Source: Dehalobacter sp. DCM
Lineage (GTDB): Bacteria > Bacillota > Desulfitobacteriia > Desulfitobacteriales > Syntrophobotulaceae
Assembly: GCF_024972775.1 (NCBI RefSeq)
Contig: NZ_CP092282.1
Location: 358,001 to 422,000, forward strand
Length of the DNA: 64,000 bases
Reading direction: 5' to 3'
The position numbers and the translations under genes are program-made. A model generated the notes under the pieces. The model was not told the DNA's origin. It ran no database searches and was given only the letters and a program-made list of their open reading frames with translations. This document shows, piece after piece, positions 44,304-53,571 of the stretch. How positions within the stretch are numbered: position 1 is the first letter of the stretch; every line of letters starts with the position of its first letter.

Positions 44304-46226
44304 ATGAAAAAAAACACATTATTTCAAACACTATTTTATCTTACACTGGGTATCATCTGTATAGCGATACTCATCGTTGAGACGAGGGTCTATGCAACAA
44401 ACACCGGAACTGCCGGTGTCGTTACCAAGGGGACGCCCGCCAAGGGTGCGCCTGTTTTATTAAGACTTGAGGATATCAGTCCAGGCGGTGTATATAAGAA
44501 GAAAGAAAATATGCAGAAACTCGGTGTGGTTGCAGCCTATCTGCATCAAGAAGGGGTACCTTTTCAAGTATCGCTTACGCCAAGGGATATAGAGCCGGCT
44601 AGCGGGTATGATGTTTCAATCACTGACGACACGGAATATGTAAATGAATTTATGGCTGCCATTAATGCCATTGAGGACGCGGGGGGGATCATCGGTATTC
44701 ATGGCTATACCCACCAGAGCGGCAGCAGCAACAGTGTGGAAGGGTTTGAATTTTACAATATCGTCAAAAACCACGAGACAACAAAAACATATGATTATGG
44801 TGCTGAACGAGTTAAAGAGGCGATTGACTTATTTATGCAAAAGGGTATTTATCCTGCTTATTGGGAAACGCCGCACTATGCGGCCTCTGCACAGCAGCAT
44901 ATCGCTTTTGAAGAACAAATCGGATTGTGTTATGAGATGAATTTTCAGCGATTGCATACACTCCTTAATTATAAAGTCATTAATTATAATGAACAGAACT
45001 ATAGCGGTCTGGCGATTGTACCGACGCCGCTGGGGTATTTCAGAGTTAACAAAAGTGCCGACACCATGCTTAAATGGCTGGATATTGAACACAAAGCGGG
45101 TATTCTCGCGTCCTGCTTCTACCATCCGTCCATTGAATTCAAGTATATCTCTATAACGTATGATGCCAAGGGAAACCCTACGGTTATTTATGACCAGAAT
45201 TCTCCGCTGCACCAGTTGATCAAAGGGATTAAAGCGCGGGGTTATCAGTTTGTTTCCATCTACTCACTTGTTGGATTTGTTCCGGCACAACGGTTTGTGA
45301 ATATTCCCATTAATAAAGGAGATGCCATCTTTACCGGCAGGTTTGACCCTGATTTTAACGGTGAAGGCATCCTGATATGGAACAAAAAAACCAATGTATG
45401 GCATATGGTTAAGAATACGGCGGCGTGGTATGCACCACGGATGAGTAATACCTTTGAAGATCAGGGTATCTGGTTAGAGGGTATATCTTTGGAACAAGAT
45501 GTTATTCCGCTTATTGGTTATTTTACGCACAGAAATAAGGAAGATGTGCTGCTGATCAGCCAAAAATCCGGCAGAATGACGATAGCTGAAAACAACGGCC
45601 AGCGGTTTGTTCCAACCATTCAAAAGTTGGAGTTATTAAAAAATTTGGAATCAGTGCAATTTATGGCAGGCGATTGTGACGGGGATGGACTGAGTGACCT
45701 GTGGCTCTTTGATCAGAACAAGTCGATAATCGGAAAAGTGATGAATCAGGGCGGCTGTTTTACGCAAATTGAATGGCAGCCCTGGAAATTGCCAAAAGCA
45801 AAGAACGCCAAAGCGCTTGCCGGAGATTTTAATGGTGACGGTAAAAGTGACATTGTTGTTATCGATTCCAGTAAAATGAAATATACCCTACTGATCAACG
45901 GGACAGCAAGAGAAGGAATTCTTACCAAGGAGCCGGACGGAAAACGCATTGATCAGGGTAGTGGTGTTCAGCCAAATATTGCGGATCTGAACGGAGATGG
46001 TAAGGATGACTTGCTTCTCTACTCTCCGAAAGGCCTTTGGGAACGATTTGAATATGATGGCAATGGATTGCAGTACGATGGTACATTCGGACCATGGGGA
46101 TCAAAAGATGGGATCCCTACCTCTGGGGATTTAAATGGCGATGCACGGGCGGATCTTATCATTATCGATGAATTTACAAACGGAACTTATAACCTTAATA
46201 CAGCAATGTCCGTCTTGGGCAGATAA
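44304..46226 (+). CDS. DUF2334 polysaccharide deacetylase-like protein with FG-GAP repeats
   Basis: 640 residues. A signal anchor (TLFQTLFYLTLGIICIAILIV) starts it. Residues 50-340 form a DUF2334 domain: LLRLEDISPGGVYKK, FQVSLTPRDIEP, GGIIGIHGYTHQ with metal His, and GILASCFYHPSIEF. Residues 440-635 carry four VCBS/FG-GAP calcium repeats (GDCDGDGLSDLWLF, GDFNGDGKSDIVVI, DLNGDGKDDLLLY, GDLNGDARADLIII). Probably a surface polysaccharide-modifying enzyme with a propeller-like calcium module. Weak ribosome site. Confidence 0.85.
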   Translation: MKKNTLFQTLFYLTLGIICIAILIVETRVYATNTGTAGVVTKGTPAKGAPVLLRLEDISPGGVYKKKENMQKLGVVAAYLHQEGVPFQVSLTPRDIEPASGYDVSITDDTEYVNEFMAAINAIEDAGGIIGIHGYTHQSGSSNSVEGFEFYNIVKNHETTKTYDYGAERVKEAIDLFMQKGIYPAYWETPHYAASAQQHIAFEEQIGLCYEMNFQRLHTLLNYKVINYNEQNYSGLAIVPTPLGYFRVNKSADTMLKWLDIEHKAGILASCFYHPSIEFKYISITYDAKGNPTVIYDQNSPLHQLIKGIKARGYQFVSIYSLVGFVPAQRFVNIPINKGDAIFTGRFDPDFNGEGILIWNKKTNVWHMVKNTAAWYAPRMSNTFEDQGIWLEGISLEQDVIPLIGYFTHRNKEDVLLISQKSGRMTIAENNGQRFVPTIQKLELLKNLESVQFMAGDCDGDGLSDLWLFDQNKSIIGKVMNQGGCFTQIEWQPWKLPKAKNAKALAGDFNGDGKSDIVVIDSSKMKYTLLINGTAREGILTKEPDGKRIDQGSGVQPNIADLNGDGKDDLLLYSPKGLWERFEYDGNGLQYDGTFGPWGSKDGIPTSGDLNGDARADLIIIDEFTNGTYNLNTAMSVLGR

Positions 46227-46241
46227 TTGAGACCGTGTACA

Positions 46242-47606
46242 TCATGCCGGTGTATTAACTTCCGCTACCCGCTGTTTACTCAACAGGCTCTTCATTTCGA
46301 TGAATATGAACGAAATGGTCAGCAGGATGGACAAAGCATCCGCGATCGGGGCTGTTCGCCAAACCCCCTCGATACCCCAGAAATTTGGGAGGATCAAAAG
46401 CAAAGGAATAAAGATTAGAACTTGACGGGAAAGCGTAAGGATTGTTGATTGCAGGGGTTTCCCTACGGCTTGAAAGTAATTAGCCGCCACGATCTGAAAA
46501 CCGAGGACTGGCAGTAATGCCAAAAAAGTTAACATAGCGTGAACAGCGATTTCCGTAAGTGCTGCGTCACCATTGCTGAATAACCCGATAATTTGCTCAG
46601 GCCATAAACGGATGACAAAAAAACCCGCAGTGGCAAGACAAATACCGATCAGGGCAGCCTTCTTCAGTGTTTCCGTAACCCGGGAAAACTGTTTGGCGCC
46701 ATAGTTGTACCCGATGATTGGTTGCGCTCCCTGGCTGATACCGACAATAGGCATGAAAAATATTGTCGATAGGCTCATCACAACACCAACTGCTGAAAGC
46801 GCCAGATCACCGCCGAAGGTCATAACACTTTTATTCAGCAGCATTTGCTGTACACTACCGGCAATCTGCATAGCAAAAGGTGCAAAGCCTATTGCCAGTA
46901 TACGCCTGGTGATGAGCGGATCTGGTTTAAAGTTTTTCAAACGCAGTTTTAAGGTACTTCGGGCGAAGAGAAAATATCCTAATACCCAGCACGCGGACAC
47001 ACATTGGCCGATAATCGTACCCAGAGCAGAGCCCTTCATACCCATTCCCAGCTCGAATATAAATACATAATTCAAGATCACGTTAACAAAAGCCCCCAGG
47101 AGCTGAGTCATCATGGATATTTTTGGTTTGCCTTCAGCGCGGATAAAGTTATTTAATCCAAAACTGATAGCACCAAAAACAGAGCCCAAAACAATGACGT
47201 TGGTATATTCGAGAGCATAAGGCAAGACATCGTCATTGGCACCAAACATAATAAGTATTTGCTCAGGAAAGAATAAATAAATAAGACTGAGTAATAATGG
47301 TATAAACACCAAAAGGACCAAAGCATTTCCCGATATCTGCTCGGCTTCCGCCTTTTTTTGTTCCCCCAGGCGGATCGATATCAAGGCGGTTGCGCCGACC
47401 CCAATCAACATAGAGACGGCAAAAAAGACCAGCATGATTGGAAAAGCTACAGTTGTTGCTGCGATGGCAAGTGAACCCAAAGCACGACCGACAAAGATCC
47501 GGTCGACAATATTATACAACGCATTTACCAGCATACCGATAATGGTTGGCCAGGAGAATTGCCATAATAGCTTCCCGACACTTAAACTCCCCATATCCTT
47601 GTTCAT
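46242..47606 (-). CDS. MATE family efflux transporter
   Basis: 454 residues from the ATG behind GAAGGTGAT on the minus strand. Twelve hydrophobic segments in two halves; first half LWQFSWPTIIGMLVNALYNIVD and VGVGATALISIRLGE, second half FAPFAMQIAGSVQQMLLNK and VGISQGAQPIIGYNYGAK are MATE signatures of the DinF/NorM-like type. A MarR gene directly upstream (12 bases) likely controls it. Exports drugs or metabolites with Na+ or H+; substrate unknown. Confidence 0.9.
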   Translation of the reverse strand: MNKDMGSLSVGKLLWQFSWPTIIGMLVNALYNIVDRIFVGRALGSLAIAATTVAFPIMLVFFAVSMLIGVGATALISIRLGEQKKAEAEQISGNALVLLVFIPLLLSLIYLFFPEQILIMFGANDDVLPYALEYTNVIVLGSVFGAISFGLNNFIRAEGKPKISMMTQLLGAFVNVILNYVFIFELGMGMKGSALGTIIGQCVSACWVLGYFLFARSTLKLRLKNFKPDPLITRRILAIGFAPFAMQIAGSVQQMLLNKSVMTFGGDLALSAVGVVMSLSTIFFMPIVGISQGAQPIIGYNYGAKQFSRVTETLKKAALIGICLATAGFFVIRLWPEQIIGLFSNGDAALTEIAVHAMLTFLALLPVLGFQIVAANYFQAVGKPLQSTILTLSRQVLIFIPLLLILPNFWGIEGVWRTAPIADALSILLTISFIFIEMKSLLSKQRVAEVNTPA

Positions 47607-47618
47607 AACTATCACCTT

Positions 47619-48065
47619 CTATAATTTGTTCATAAATATAACGACGTTCCGTAAATCGGTGATAAACTGTTCGACCTCTTTGGCGTCATAGTTATGGAGG
47701 ATACTGTTTATATTATTTGCATAAAATTGCATCAATGTTCTCATTTCCTCTTTCCCTTTAGCACTAAGGGATATCAACGATTTTCGTCGGTCATTTATAT
47801 CTTCGGAGCGGGCGACCAAATCCCATGCTTCAAGCTGGTCGATCAATGATGTCAGACTGCCTTTCTCTATATCTAACTTTTTTCCAATACGTGTCGGTGT
47901 TAGTTCTTTCGTGTGGCATAATATGTTAAGAATCTTAATATGATTTTTCTTCAGATGCGGCATTCCCGTATACTGTGTCCGCAACCGACTGAGCAATTTC
48001 TCGTGAAAGCTACCCAGGAATGAAAAAAGTAGATCATGTACTTCATTGGCTTCTTGGATATTCAT
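47619..48065 (-). CDS. MarR-family regulator
   Basis: 148 residues from ATG 48065 (GTAGGTGT upstream). Winged helix: LKKNHIKILNILCHTKELTPTRIGKKLDIEKGSL and the wing VARSEDINDRRKSLISLSAKG with the conserved DxRR. Same operon as the MATE transporter, so likely an autorepressor relieved by a ligand. In-frame sequence upstream is hydrophobic and not part of the protein. Confidence 0.9.
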   Translation of the reverse strand: MNIQEANEVHDLLFSFLGSFHEKLLSRLRTQYTGMPHLKKNHIKILNILCHTKELTPTRIGKKLDIEKGSLTSLIDQLEAWDLVARSEDINDRRKSLISLSAKGKEEMRTLMQFYANNINSILHNYDAKEVEQFITDLRNVVIFMNKL

Positions 48066-48315
48066 TGCGACACCTACATTAAAAATGATTAGAAAATAAA
48101 TAATTAGAATACCGACTATAAGAAAAGCGACATTCATTATACTAACATGTTGAGTAGGATAGTGCAATGGTTAATTTGTCATATTGTGGAATCGTTTTTG
48201 CATTAATTGAAATGTTATGGTAAAATCCTGATTTGTGTGAAAAAAAAATTAAGCATTCTGCCATAAAAATGAAATTGATCGTTAGTCCAGGCAGAGTCCT
48301 TAAGGAGGAAAATTA

Positions 48316-48981
48316 GTGTTGAGTGAAAAAAGGTTTAGCCGAGTCCTGGCGGTACTCCTGTTTGCGGTTTTTATAACTGCCCAGGCTATGACCACAGGAA
48401 CAGCAGCCTTTGCCGAAGAAAAGGAAATCGTCCGAATCGAAGAATGCAATCCCCTAAGCAGTAAAGAAATAGCAGAAAGTAATCAAGAAAATCAAAAATA
48501 TAAAAAGGAAACACTTCAACGAATCGCTCAAGAATATCATGTTGATTATGACTATCTCGAGTATATCTCCCATGTTGAAGAAACGTTCCAGCTTGAACCA
48601 TATGAACTGTTTGCGCTTATTGCTATCGAGTCTAAATTTGTCTCTAGTACCAAAATGGATGGCGGATCATTATCGTTTAATACGACCCAAATGAAATTAG
48701 CGACTGCAAAAACAGCCTATATGGCCATTACCGATTATTATCATCAGGACATAACTTTTCCTGATCAAGCCCGTCTAACGGCAGACAGAAACTATGCCGC
48801 TTATTTAGCTGGCGGATATCTGCGCTATCTGCATGATGTCTATAAAAATCAAGGTGAATCCTATACCGCTTATCGCATGGGGATAAACGGAAGATTAACC
48901 TATTACCAGGCCTATGGTAATTATGAATCGCCATACGCGGTACAAATCAAGACGCTATCCCAGTCATTTAAACAATATTGA
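48316..48981 (+). CDS. Secreted transglycosylase-like (SLT) protein 1
   Basis: 221 residues, GTG start behind TAAGGAGG. Signal peptide FSRVLAVLLFAVFITAQAMTTGTAAFAEE. The lysozyme-like fold shows in ELFALIAIESKFVSSTKMDGG with candidate catalytic Glu, SLSFNTTQMKLATAKTAYMA and AAYLAGGYLRYLHD. It shares these with the protein at 49246. Probably cuts peptidoglycan in the cell wall or during sporulation. A terminator follows at 49025. Confidence 0.78.
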   Translation: MLSEKRFSRVLAVLLFAVFITAQAMTTGTAAFAEEKEIVRIEECNPLSSKEIAESNQENQKYKKETLQRIAQEYHVDYDYLEYISHVEETFQLEPYELFALIAIESKFVSSTKMDGGSLSFNTTQMKLATAKTAYMAITDYYHQDITFPDQARLTADRNYAAYLAGGYLRYLHDVYKNQGESYTAYRMGINGRLTYYQAYGNYESPYAVQIKTLSQSFKQY

Positions 48982-49024
48982 TCCTATCGATTGCATTCTA
49001 TTTTTAAAAATCTTCGGCAAAGCA

Positions 49025-49060
49025 AAAGACTTTCGTCTCATGACGAAAGTCTTTTTTTAA
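49025..49060 (+). terminator. Rho-independent terminator
   Basis: AAAGACTTTCGTC pairs with GACGAAAGTCTTT around TCAT, T7 follows. Separates the two paralogous SLT genes. The remaining gap to 49245 holds no other clear signal than the ribosome site of the next gene. Confidence 0.9.
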
Positions 49061-49245
49061 ATTTCAATGTATGACGAGGCATGGCGAAAAAGCTTTGTTC
49101 ATCTCCCCCAGGAGCGGTGATTAACATGAAGACACGAACCACGTTTAAATAATAAAATGACAGGCAACACTATATTTGTATATTTTTGGAAATATCCCAC
49201 AATGTGAAATTGTGAATTAAAGGACATTGTTTAGGAGGAATCTTT

Positions 49246-49980
49246 ATGATTGCGGTAAAAGAAAACAGGCGGACCGACAGCAGTTCGTCTATGGCTTACA
49301 TCATCATACTAATGGCAATTGTTATTGTCTGGTTCAGTTCGATTGCATCTGAACCTGTTATCACGGACATTCCCGGCAAAAATGCCGACATTTCGGCGAC
49401 ACTATCAAATGAAAAGATGAACGAGGTAATAGTGGCAGAATCCCCTTCTTCTTCGGCAGATATGAAAGAGCAAACGACCATTTCCGCAAATGACCAGGAT
49501 GAGGTATTATCCGATATCGCAGTGAAATATGGCGCAGACCCTGATTATCTTGCTTATATTATCGGCGTAGAAAAAACATTTAATTTGCAGCCAGGTGATC
49601 TTCTGGCACTCATTGCGCAGGAGACAGGTTTTCATCCTCAAACACATATGGATGGCGGGTCACTTTCATATAATACGACCCAAATGAAATTAGCCAGTGC
49701 CAAAACTGCTTATATGGCAATAACCGAGTACTATAAGATGGAAATCGACTACCCCACAGATGAGCTGTTAACACGTGATAAGTATTATGCTGCCTTTTTG
49801 GCCGGTGGCTATTTAAAGTATCTGAATGACATTTATGATGATCGGTATGAAGCCTATACAGCCTATAACCTGGGAATAAACGGACGAATGACATACTATG
49901 ACGCACACGGAAACTTCAATTCACCCTACGCAGTTAAGGTGACTGGTCTCGGAGAATCCTTCCGTGAATATTTAAGCTAA
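49246..49980 (+). CDS. Transglycosylase-like (SLT) protein 2
   Basis: 244 residues, ATG behind TTAGGAGGAA. An N-terminal membrane anchor (MAYIIILMAIVIVWFSSIA) replaces the cleavable signal of its paralogue. Middle linker is Ser/acidic-rich. Catalytic domain: DLLALIAQETGFHPQTHMDGG, SLSYNTTQMKLASAKTAYMA, AAFLAGGYLKYLND and NLGINGRMTYY. Glu of IAQETGF is the candidate catalyst. The two domains are clear local paralogues with different anchors. Ends 2 bases before the end of amt on the other strand. Confidence 0.78.
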   Translation: MIAVKENRRTDSSSSMAYIIILMAIVIVWFSSIASEPVITDIPGKNADISATLSNEKMNEVIVAESPSSSADMKEQTTISANDQDEVLSDIAVKYGADPDYLAYIIGVEKTFNLQPGDLLALIAQETGFHPQTHMDGGSLSYNTTQMKLASAKTAYMAITEYYKMEIDYPTDELLTRDKYYAAFLAGGYLKYLNDIYDDRYEAYTAYNLGINGRMTYYDAHGNFNSPYAVKVTGLGESFREYLS

Positions 49981-49982
49981 TT

Positions 49983-51245
49983 TTATAAATCCCAAACGGA
50001 GCTTGAGGCCATTCCTTCAATTTCCGGGTAAGCGCTTTCCCCATGCTGGGTGATATCTAACCCGGACTCTTGCTCTTCAGAGGTAGCTGCAAGCGGGGTA
50101 ATAAGACGAATCACTTTCAAAATAAGAAGTGTCATTACGCCACAATAGGCATATGTCACCAGAACAGCCAATGACTGGATCCCGATCTGGCTAAATGATC
50201 CGGAGTAAAACAGACCATCGGCACCATGGGGATTCAGTACAGCCGTGCCAAAGATCCCCACGGCTATGGTACCCCAGGTTCCGCCGATACCGTGTATGCC
50301 AAAAGCATCCAGTGCGTCGTCATAGCCCAGTTTTTCTTTGAGAAAAGCAACTGCAAGGTAGCATAAACCCGATGAAATAAGCCCGATCAGAATAGCTGCC
50401 AGTGGCGTTACATAAGCGCACGCAGGCGTAATTGCACCGAGCCCGGCCACCATGCCCGATACAGCCCCCAGAACCGTCGGTTTACCGCGGTGCAGTTTTT
50501 CTACAAGCATCCAACCAAGAAGTCCGGCGCAGGCCGAAATATGTGTCGTCGTTGAGGCAAGTACAGCAATACCATTAGCGGCCAAGGCACTGCCGCCGTT
50601 AAATCCAAACCATCCAAACCACAAAAGGCCTCCGCCGAGGATAACATACGGTATATTATGAGGTATTGTTCTTTCTGTGTCTTTGTTATAGCGTTTGCCA
50701 ATATATAAGGCGGCGATCAGGCCTGAAAAACCTGAGCTGATATGGACAACAATTCCGCCAGCGAAATCCAGGACACCTAAATCAGCGAGCCAGCCGCCGC
50801 CCCACACCCAATGGGCAAGAGGTGCATATACCAGAAGACTCCATAGGCTTATTAAGAGCATATATGCTGGAAAACGCAGTCGTTCCGCCGTTGCACCGGT
50901 CATGATAGCCGGTGTAATTATTGCAAACATCATTTGGTAAAGCATAAACAGCATCGGCGGTATCGTCGTGCTGTCCGAACCGGCGGATATAGCTACCCCT
51001 TTAAGTCCAATATGATCAAGACCTCCAATTAAGCCTCCGACATCAGGGCCAAAAGAAAGCGTATAACCGATAACGATCCAGAGAATGGCTATAATACCAA
51101 TCGAAGCAATACTTTGCATCATAATGGAAAGGACGTGCCGTCGTTTGACCAGTCCCCCGTAAAAGAAGGCTAGCCCGGGAATCATTAAAAAAACCAATGC
51201 TGTGCTGACCAGCATAAATGCGGTATCTGCGTTACTCATCTTCAT
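49983..51245 (-). CDS. amt: Ammonium transporter
   Basis: 420 residues on the minus strand, RBS GGAGAG. Eleven hydrophobic segments. Family motifs: PGLAFFYGGLVKRR, YAPLAHWVWGGGWLADLGVLD, DFAGGIVVHISSGFSGL, GFNGGSALAANG and DALDAFGIHGIGGTWG with the twin-His site (HISS, HGIGG). No GlnK gene follows, unusual for bacteria. The leader contains a strong terminator-like hairpin. Confidence 0.93.
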   Translation of the reverse strand: MKMSNADTAFMLVSTALVFLMIPGLAFFYGGLVKRRHVLSIMMQSIASIGIIAILWIVIGYTLSFGPDVGGLIGGLDHIGLKGVAISAGSDSTTIPPMLFMLYQMMFAIITPAIMTGATAERLRFPAYMLLISLWSLLVYAPLAHWVWGGGWLADLGVLDFAGGIVVHISSGFSGLIAALYIGKRYNKDTERTIPHNIPYVILGGGLLWFGWFGFNGGSALAANGIAVLASTTTHISACAGLLGWMLVEKLHRGKPTVLGAVSGMVAGLGAITPACAYVTPLAAILIGLISSGLCYLAVAFLKEKLGYDDALDAFGIHGIGGTWGTIAVGIFGTAVLNPHGADGLFYSGSFSQIGIQSLAVLVTYAYCGVMTLLILKVIRLITPLAATSEEQESGLDITQHGESAYPEIEGMASSSVWDL

Positions 51246-51291
51246 CTCTCCTCTATATTAATCATAATTAAAAGGATTAGTTGTGCGAATA

Positions 51292-51342
51292 GCGAAAAAA
51301 AAGAAAGCCTTACAGCCAGTTGGAAAACTGGCGATAAGGCTT
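51292..51342 (-). terminator. Hairpin with T run (minus strand) upstream of amt
   Basis: On the minus strand AAGCCTTA...CCAGTT/AACTGG...TAAGGCTT form a long stem (outer arms 51305-51312 and 51335-51342, inner 51316-51321 and 51326-51331), then a nearly pure T run (51292-51304). Either ends the CapA transcript or works as an attenuator of amt. Confidence 0.75.
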
Positions 51343-51497
51343 CTTTGCCCATGTAAAATATAGCGGATATCTCAACCGGCGTAAATAGAGAAGATAAAGA
51401 AATATTGAATACAATGCATAATACTGTATACACTTTGCTTATTAATAACATCTGCTTAAATAGAGGCAAGAAACGATGGCAGACCGGTCAATTTGGA

Positions 51498-52772
51498 TTA
51501 TTTTACAGTATAACGTATGCGGTCATTCGCAGGAATAATTTTTTTGATGTTGATCGCATGGGAAAGCATTTCCTGATAGTCGGCTTCACTAAGCAACGGG
51601 TCCTTACCGGAACAGTATGCTTCAAGTGCTTTTTCCACATTCAGTACACGGTAACTACGAAGGCCGGCCCCCGCCGTTTCATCGATCCAAGTAGGGAAAT
51701 ATTCCACGTAGGCGATTGTTGGCTTATCATCGGGATGATTTTCCACAATAATATTAACCGCAATACCCATATTGGCACTATCGGTTTTCTGATCTGAAAT
51801 AAAATTACCCTGGGCATAGATTACAAGGCCTTCCTTGTCCTTTTGCGTTGAATGGTGAACGACATTAATGAATTCAATGGGTTCCACAGCATGCGCATGA
51901 TTTCCAGAGATGATATCCACTTCCGTATTTTCAAATACCCATCGTGATAACGCTGTTTGTTCAGCCGAAGGCTTTTCGGCATATTCCGTTCCCCAATGTA
52001 AAGAAGCAATGATGATCGCGGCACCCGCATCTCTCGCGTTTTGGGCATCTTGCTTAATTTTATCCCTATCCAAATAATTTACTGCAAAATCTTTGTCATG
52101 ACTTAGGGTGATACCGTTTGTCCCATAGGTATAACTTAAAAAGGCAATTTTAACACCGGAAACATTTTCAATCAGAATCTTGGTGCTCTCTTCCTGTGTT
52201 TTATAAGTCCCTGTATGTTTAAGTCCACAGGCATCAAGAAAATCGATAGTATGACACAATCCGGAGTACATCCGATCCAGAGCATGATTATTGGCAGTGG
52301 AGACAACATCAACGCCTAATGTCTTCTTAAGAGCATAGGCCAGTTGCTCAGGCGTATTAAAGGAAGGATAACCACTATAGGTCATTTCTTTACCGGCAAG
52401 TGTTGTTTCAAGGTTGGCCAGAGTCAAATCCGCATCAGCAATATCACTTTGGATATCTTCGAAACAGGGAGAAAAATCATAAGCATTATTTATTTTAGCC
52501 GCTTCGTATTGCGTGGGGTGACACATGATATCTCCTAATAACGATAGCTTAATTGTCGTTCCATCCGCATATTCAGCACCTGACTCGGAACCGGTAATAT
52601 TTGATTGGACGTTACTGTTGGTCGGAACACTTACTGCCGAAGGTGTATCATGGGATGGGTCTGAAAGCCAGGGTATTTCATTTTCCCAGGCTGTCAGCCC
52701 GATTAAAACCAAAACAGCCAATAGGAGCGGCAACCAACTTTTTCTAAACAGTGCTATCACCTTTTTCTTCAC
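51498..52772 (-). CDS. CapA-family (poly-gamma-glutamate synthesis-like) metallophosphatase-fold protein
   Basis: 424 residues on the minus strand. N-terminal anchor (SWLPLLLAVLVLIGLTAW). Conserved CapA text: LSLLGDIMCHPTQYEA, DLTLANLETTLAG, VVSTANNHALDRM, IIIASLHWGTEYAEKPS and VDIISGNHAHAVEPIE, with His/Asp for two metals. CapA-like proteins serve surface polymer systems. The VTC-DUF4956 pair is divergent on the other side, which may be a shared polymer function. Confidence 0.87.
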   Translation of the reverse strand: MKKKVIALFRKSWLPLLLAVLVLIGLTAWENEIPWLSDPSHDTPSAVSVPTNSNVQSNITGSESGAEYADGTTIKLSLLGDIMCHPTQYEAAKINNAYDFSPCFEDIQSDIADADLTLANLETTLAGKEMTYSGYPSFNTPEQLAYALKKTLGVDVVSTANNHALDRMYSGLCHTIDFLDACGLKHTGTYKTQEESTKILIENVSGVKIAFLSYTYGTNGITLSHDKDFAVNYLDRDKIKQDAQNARDAGAAIIIASLHWGTEYAEKPSAEQTALSRWVFENTEVDIISGNHAHAVEPIEFINVVHHSTQKDKEGLVIYAQGNFISDQKTDSANMGIAVNIIVENHPDDKPTIAYVEYFPTWIDETAGAGLRSYRVLNVEKALEAYCSGKDPLLSEADYQEMLSHAINIKKIIPANDRIRYTVK

Positions 52773-52840
52773 AAATTTGTTACGCTCTGTTCACAGTAAT
52801 GACACAGAAGATGGATAACATAACATCGGGAGGTATACAA

Positions 52841-53521
52841 ATGAGCAAATACCGGCAGGAAATAAAAATGGCTATCAATATTTTTGATAAAGAAGTTTTA
52901 ATCCGTCGATTAAATATGGTTTTACCCAAAGACAGTCATACCGGGCCAAAGGGGTATTATACCGTTAGAAGCCTTTACTTTGATGATATTCATGATACGG
53001 CATTATTGGAGAAGCTAACAGGGGTAAAATACAGAGAAAAGTATCGGTTAAGAGTTTATGATGAGTCAACAGCGATGATCCGGCTTGAGAAAAAGGTTAA
53101 GAATAGTGGCTCGGGGTTCAAAGAAAGCGCGATTTTATCGGTGGCTGAATGCCAAGCATTAATTGATAGAAAATATGATTTTCTCAAAAATCGCCGGGAG
53201 CCTGTTTGTAAACAGCTCTATACTAAAATGCGCTCTGGCTTGTATCGGCCAAAAACAATTGTTGAGTACAAGCGGCAGGCATTTTTATGGGAACCGGGCA
53301 GGATTCGGATCACAGTCGACAGTGATGTTCGAACCGGATTGTCGTCCATTGACTTCCTCAATTTCAATACACCGTTGACAGGTGTTTTAAATAATGGGAC
53401 TGCTATCCTGGAAATCAAATATGATTGCTATCTGCCAAGTCACATCGCTGAACTGATCCAGTTGAATAGCCGACATAAAGCAGCAATTTCTAAGTATGTC
53501 CTGTGCAGAAAATATGGATAA
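52841..53521 (+). CDS. VTC-domain (polyphosphate polymerase-like) protein
   Basis: 226 residues, ATG behind GGGAGGT. The VTC tunnel domain: YRQEIKMAINIFDKEVLIRRL, VRSLYFDDIHDTAL, KYRLRVYDES, RLEKKVKNSGSGFKES and KPKTIVEYKRQAF-like text (RPKTIVEYKRQAFLW), then VLEIKYD-type strand (AILEIKYDCYLP) with basic residues that bind triphosphate chains. Eukaryotic VTC4 makes polyphosphate; the bacterial protein's reaction is less certain. Neighbouring DUF4956 is its usual partner. Confidence 0.87.
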   Translation: MSKYRQEIKMAINIFDKEVLIRRLNMVLPKDSHTGPKGYYTVRSLYFDDIHDTALLEKLTGVKYREKYRLRVYDESTAMIRLEKKVKNSGSGFKESAILSVAECQALIDRKYDFLKNRREPVCKQLYTKMRSGLYRPKTIVEYKRQAFLWEPGRIRITVDSDVRTGLSSIDFLNFNTPLTGVLNNGTAILEIKYDCYLPSHIAELIQLNSRHKAAISKYVLCRKYG

Positions 53522-53571
53522 AGTATAACCCTGTTTCTTTCATATTATAATATTTTATTGGGGGTAATATA

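Noticed and set aside
51242-51469. Hydrophobic 75-codon frame on the minus strand before amt
   Set aside because: It spans the leader hairpin and overlaps the amt start; hydrophobicity comes from T-rich sequence.
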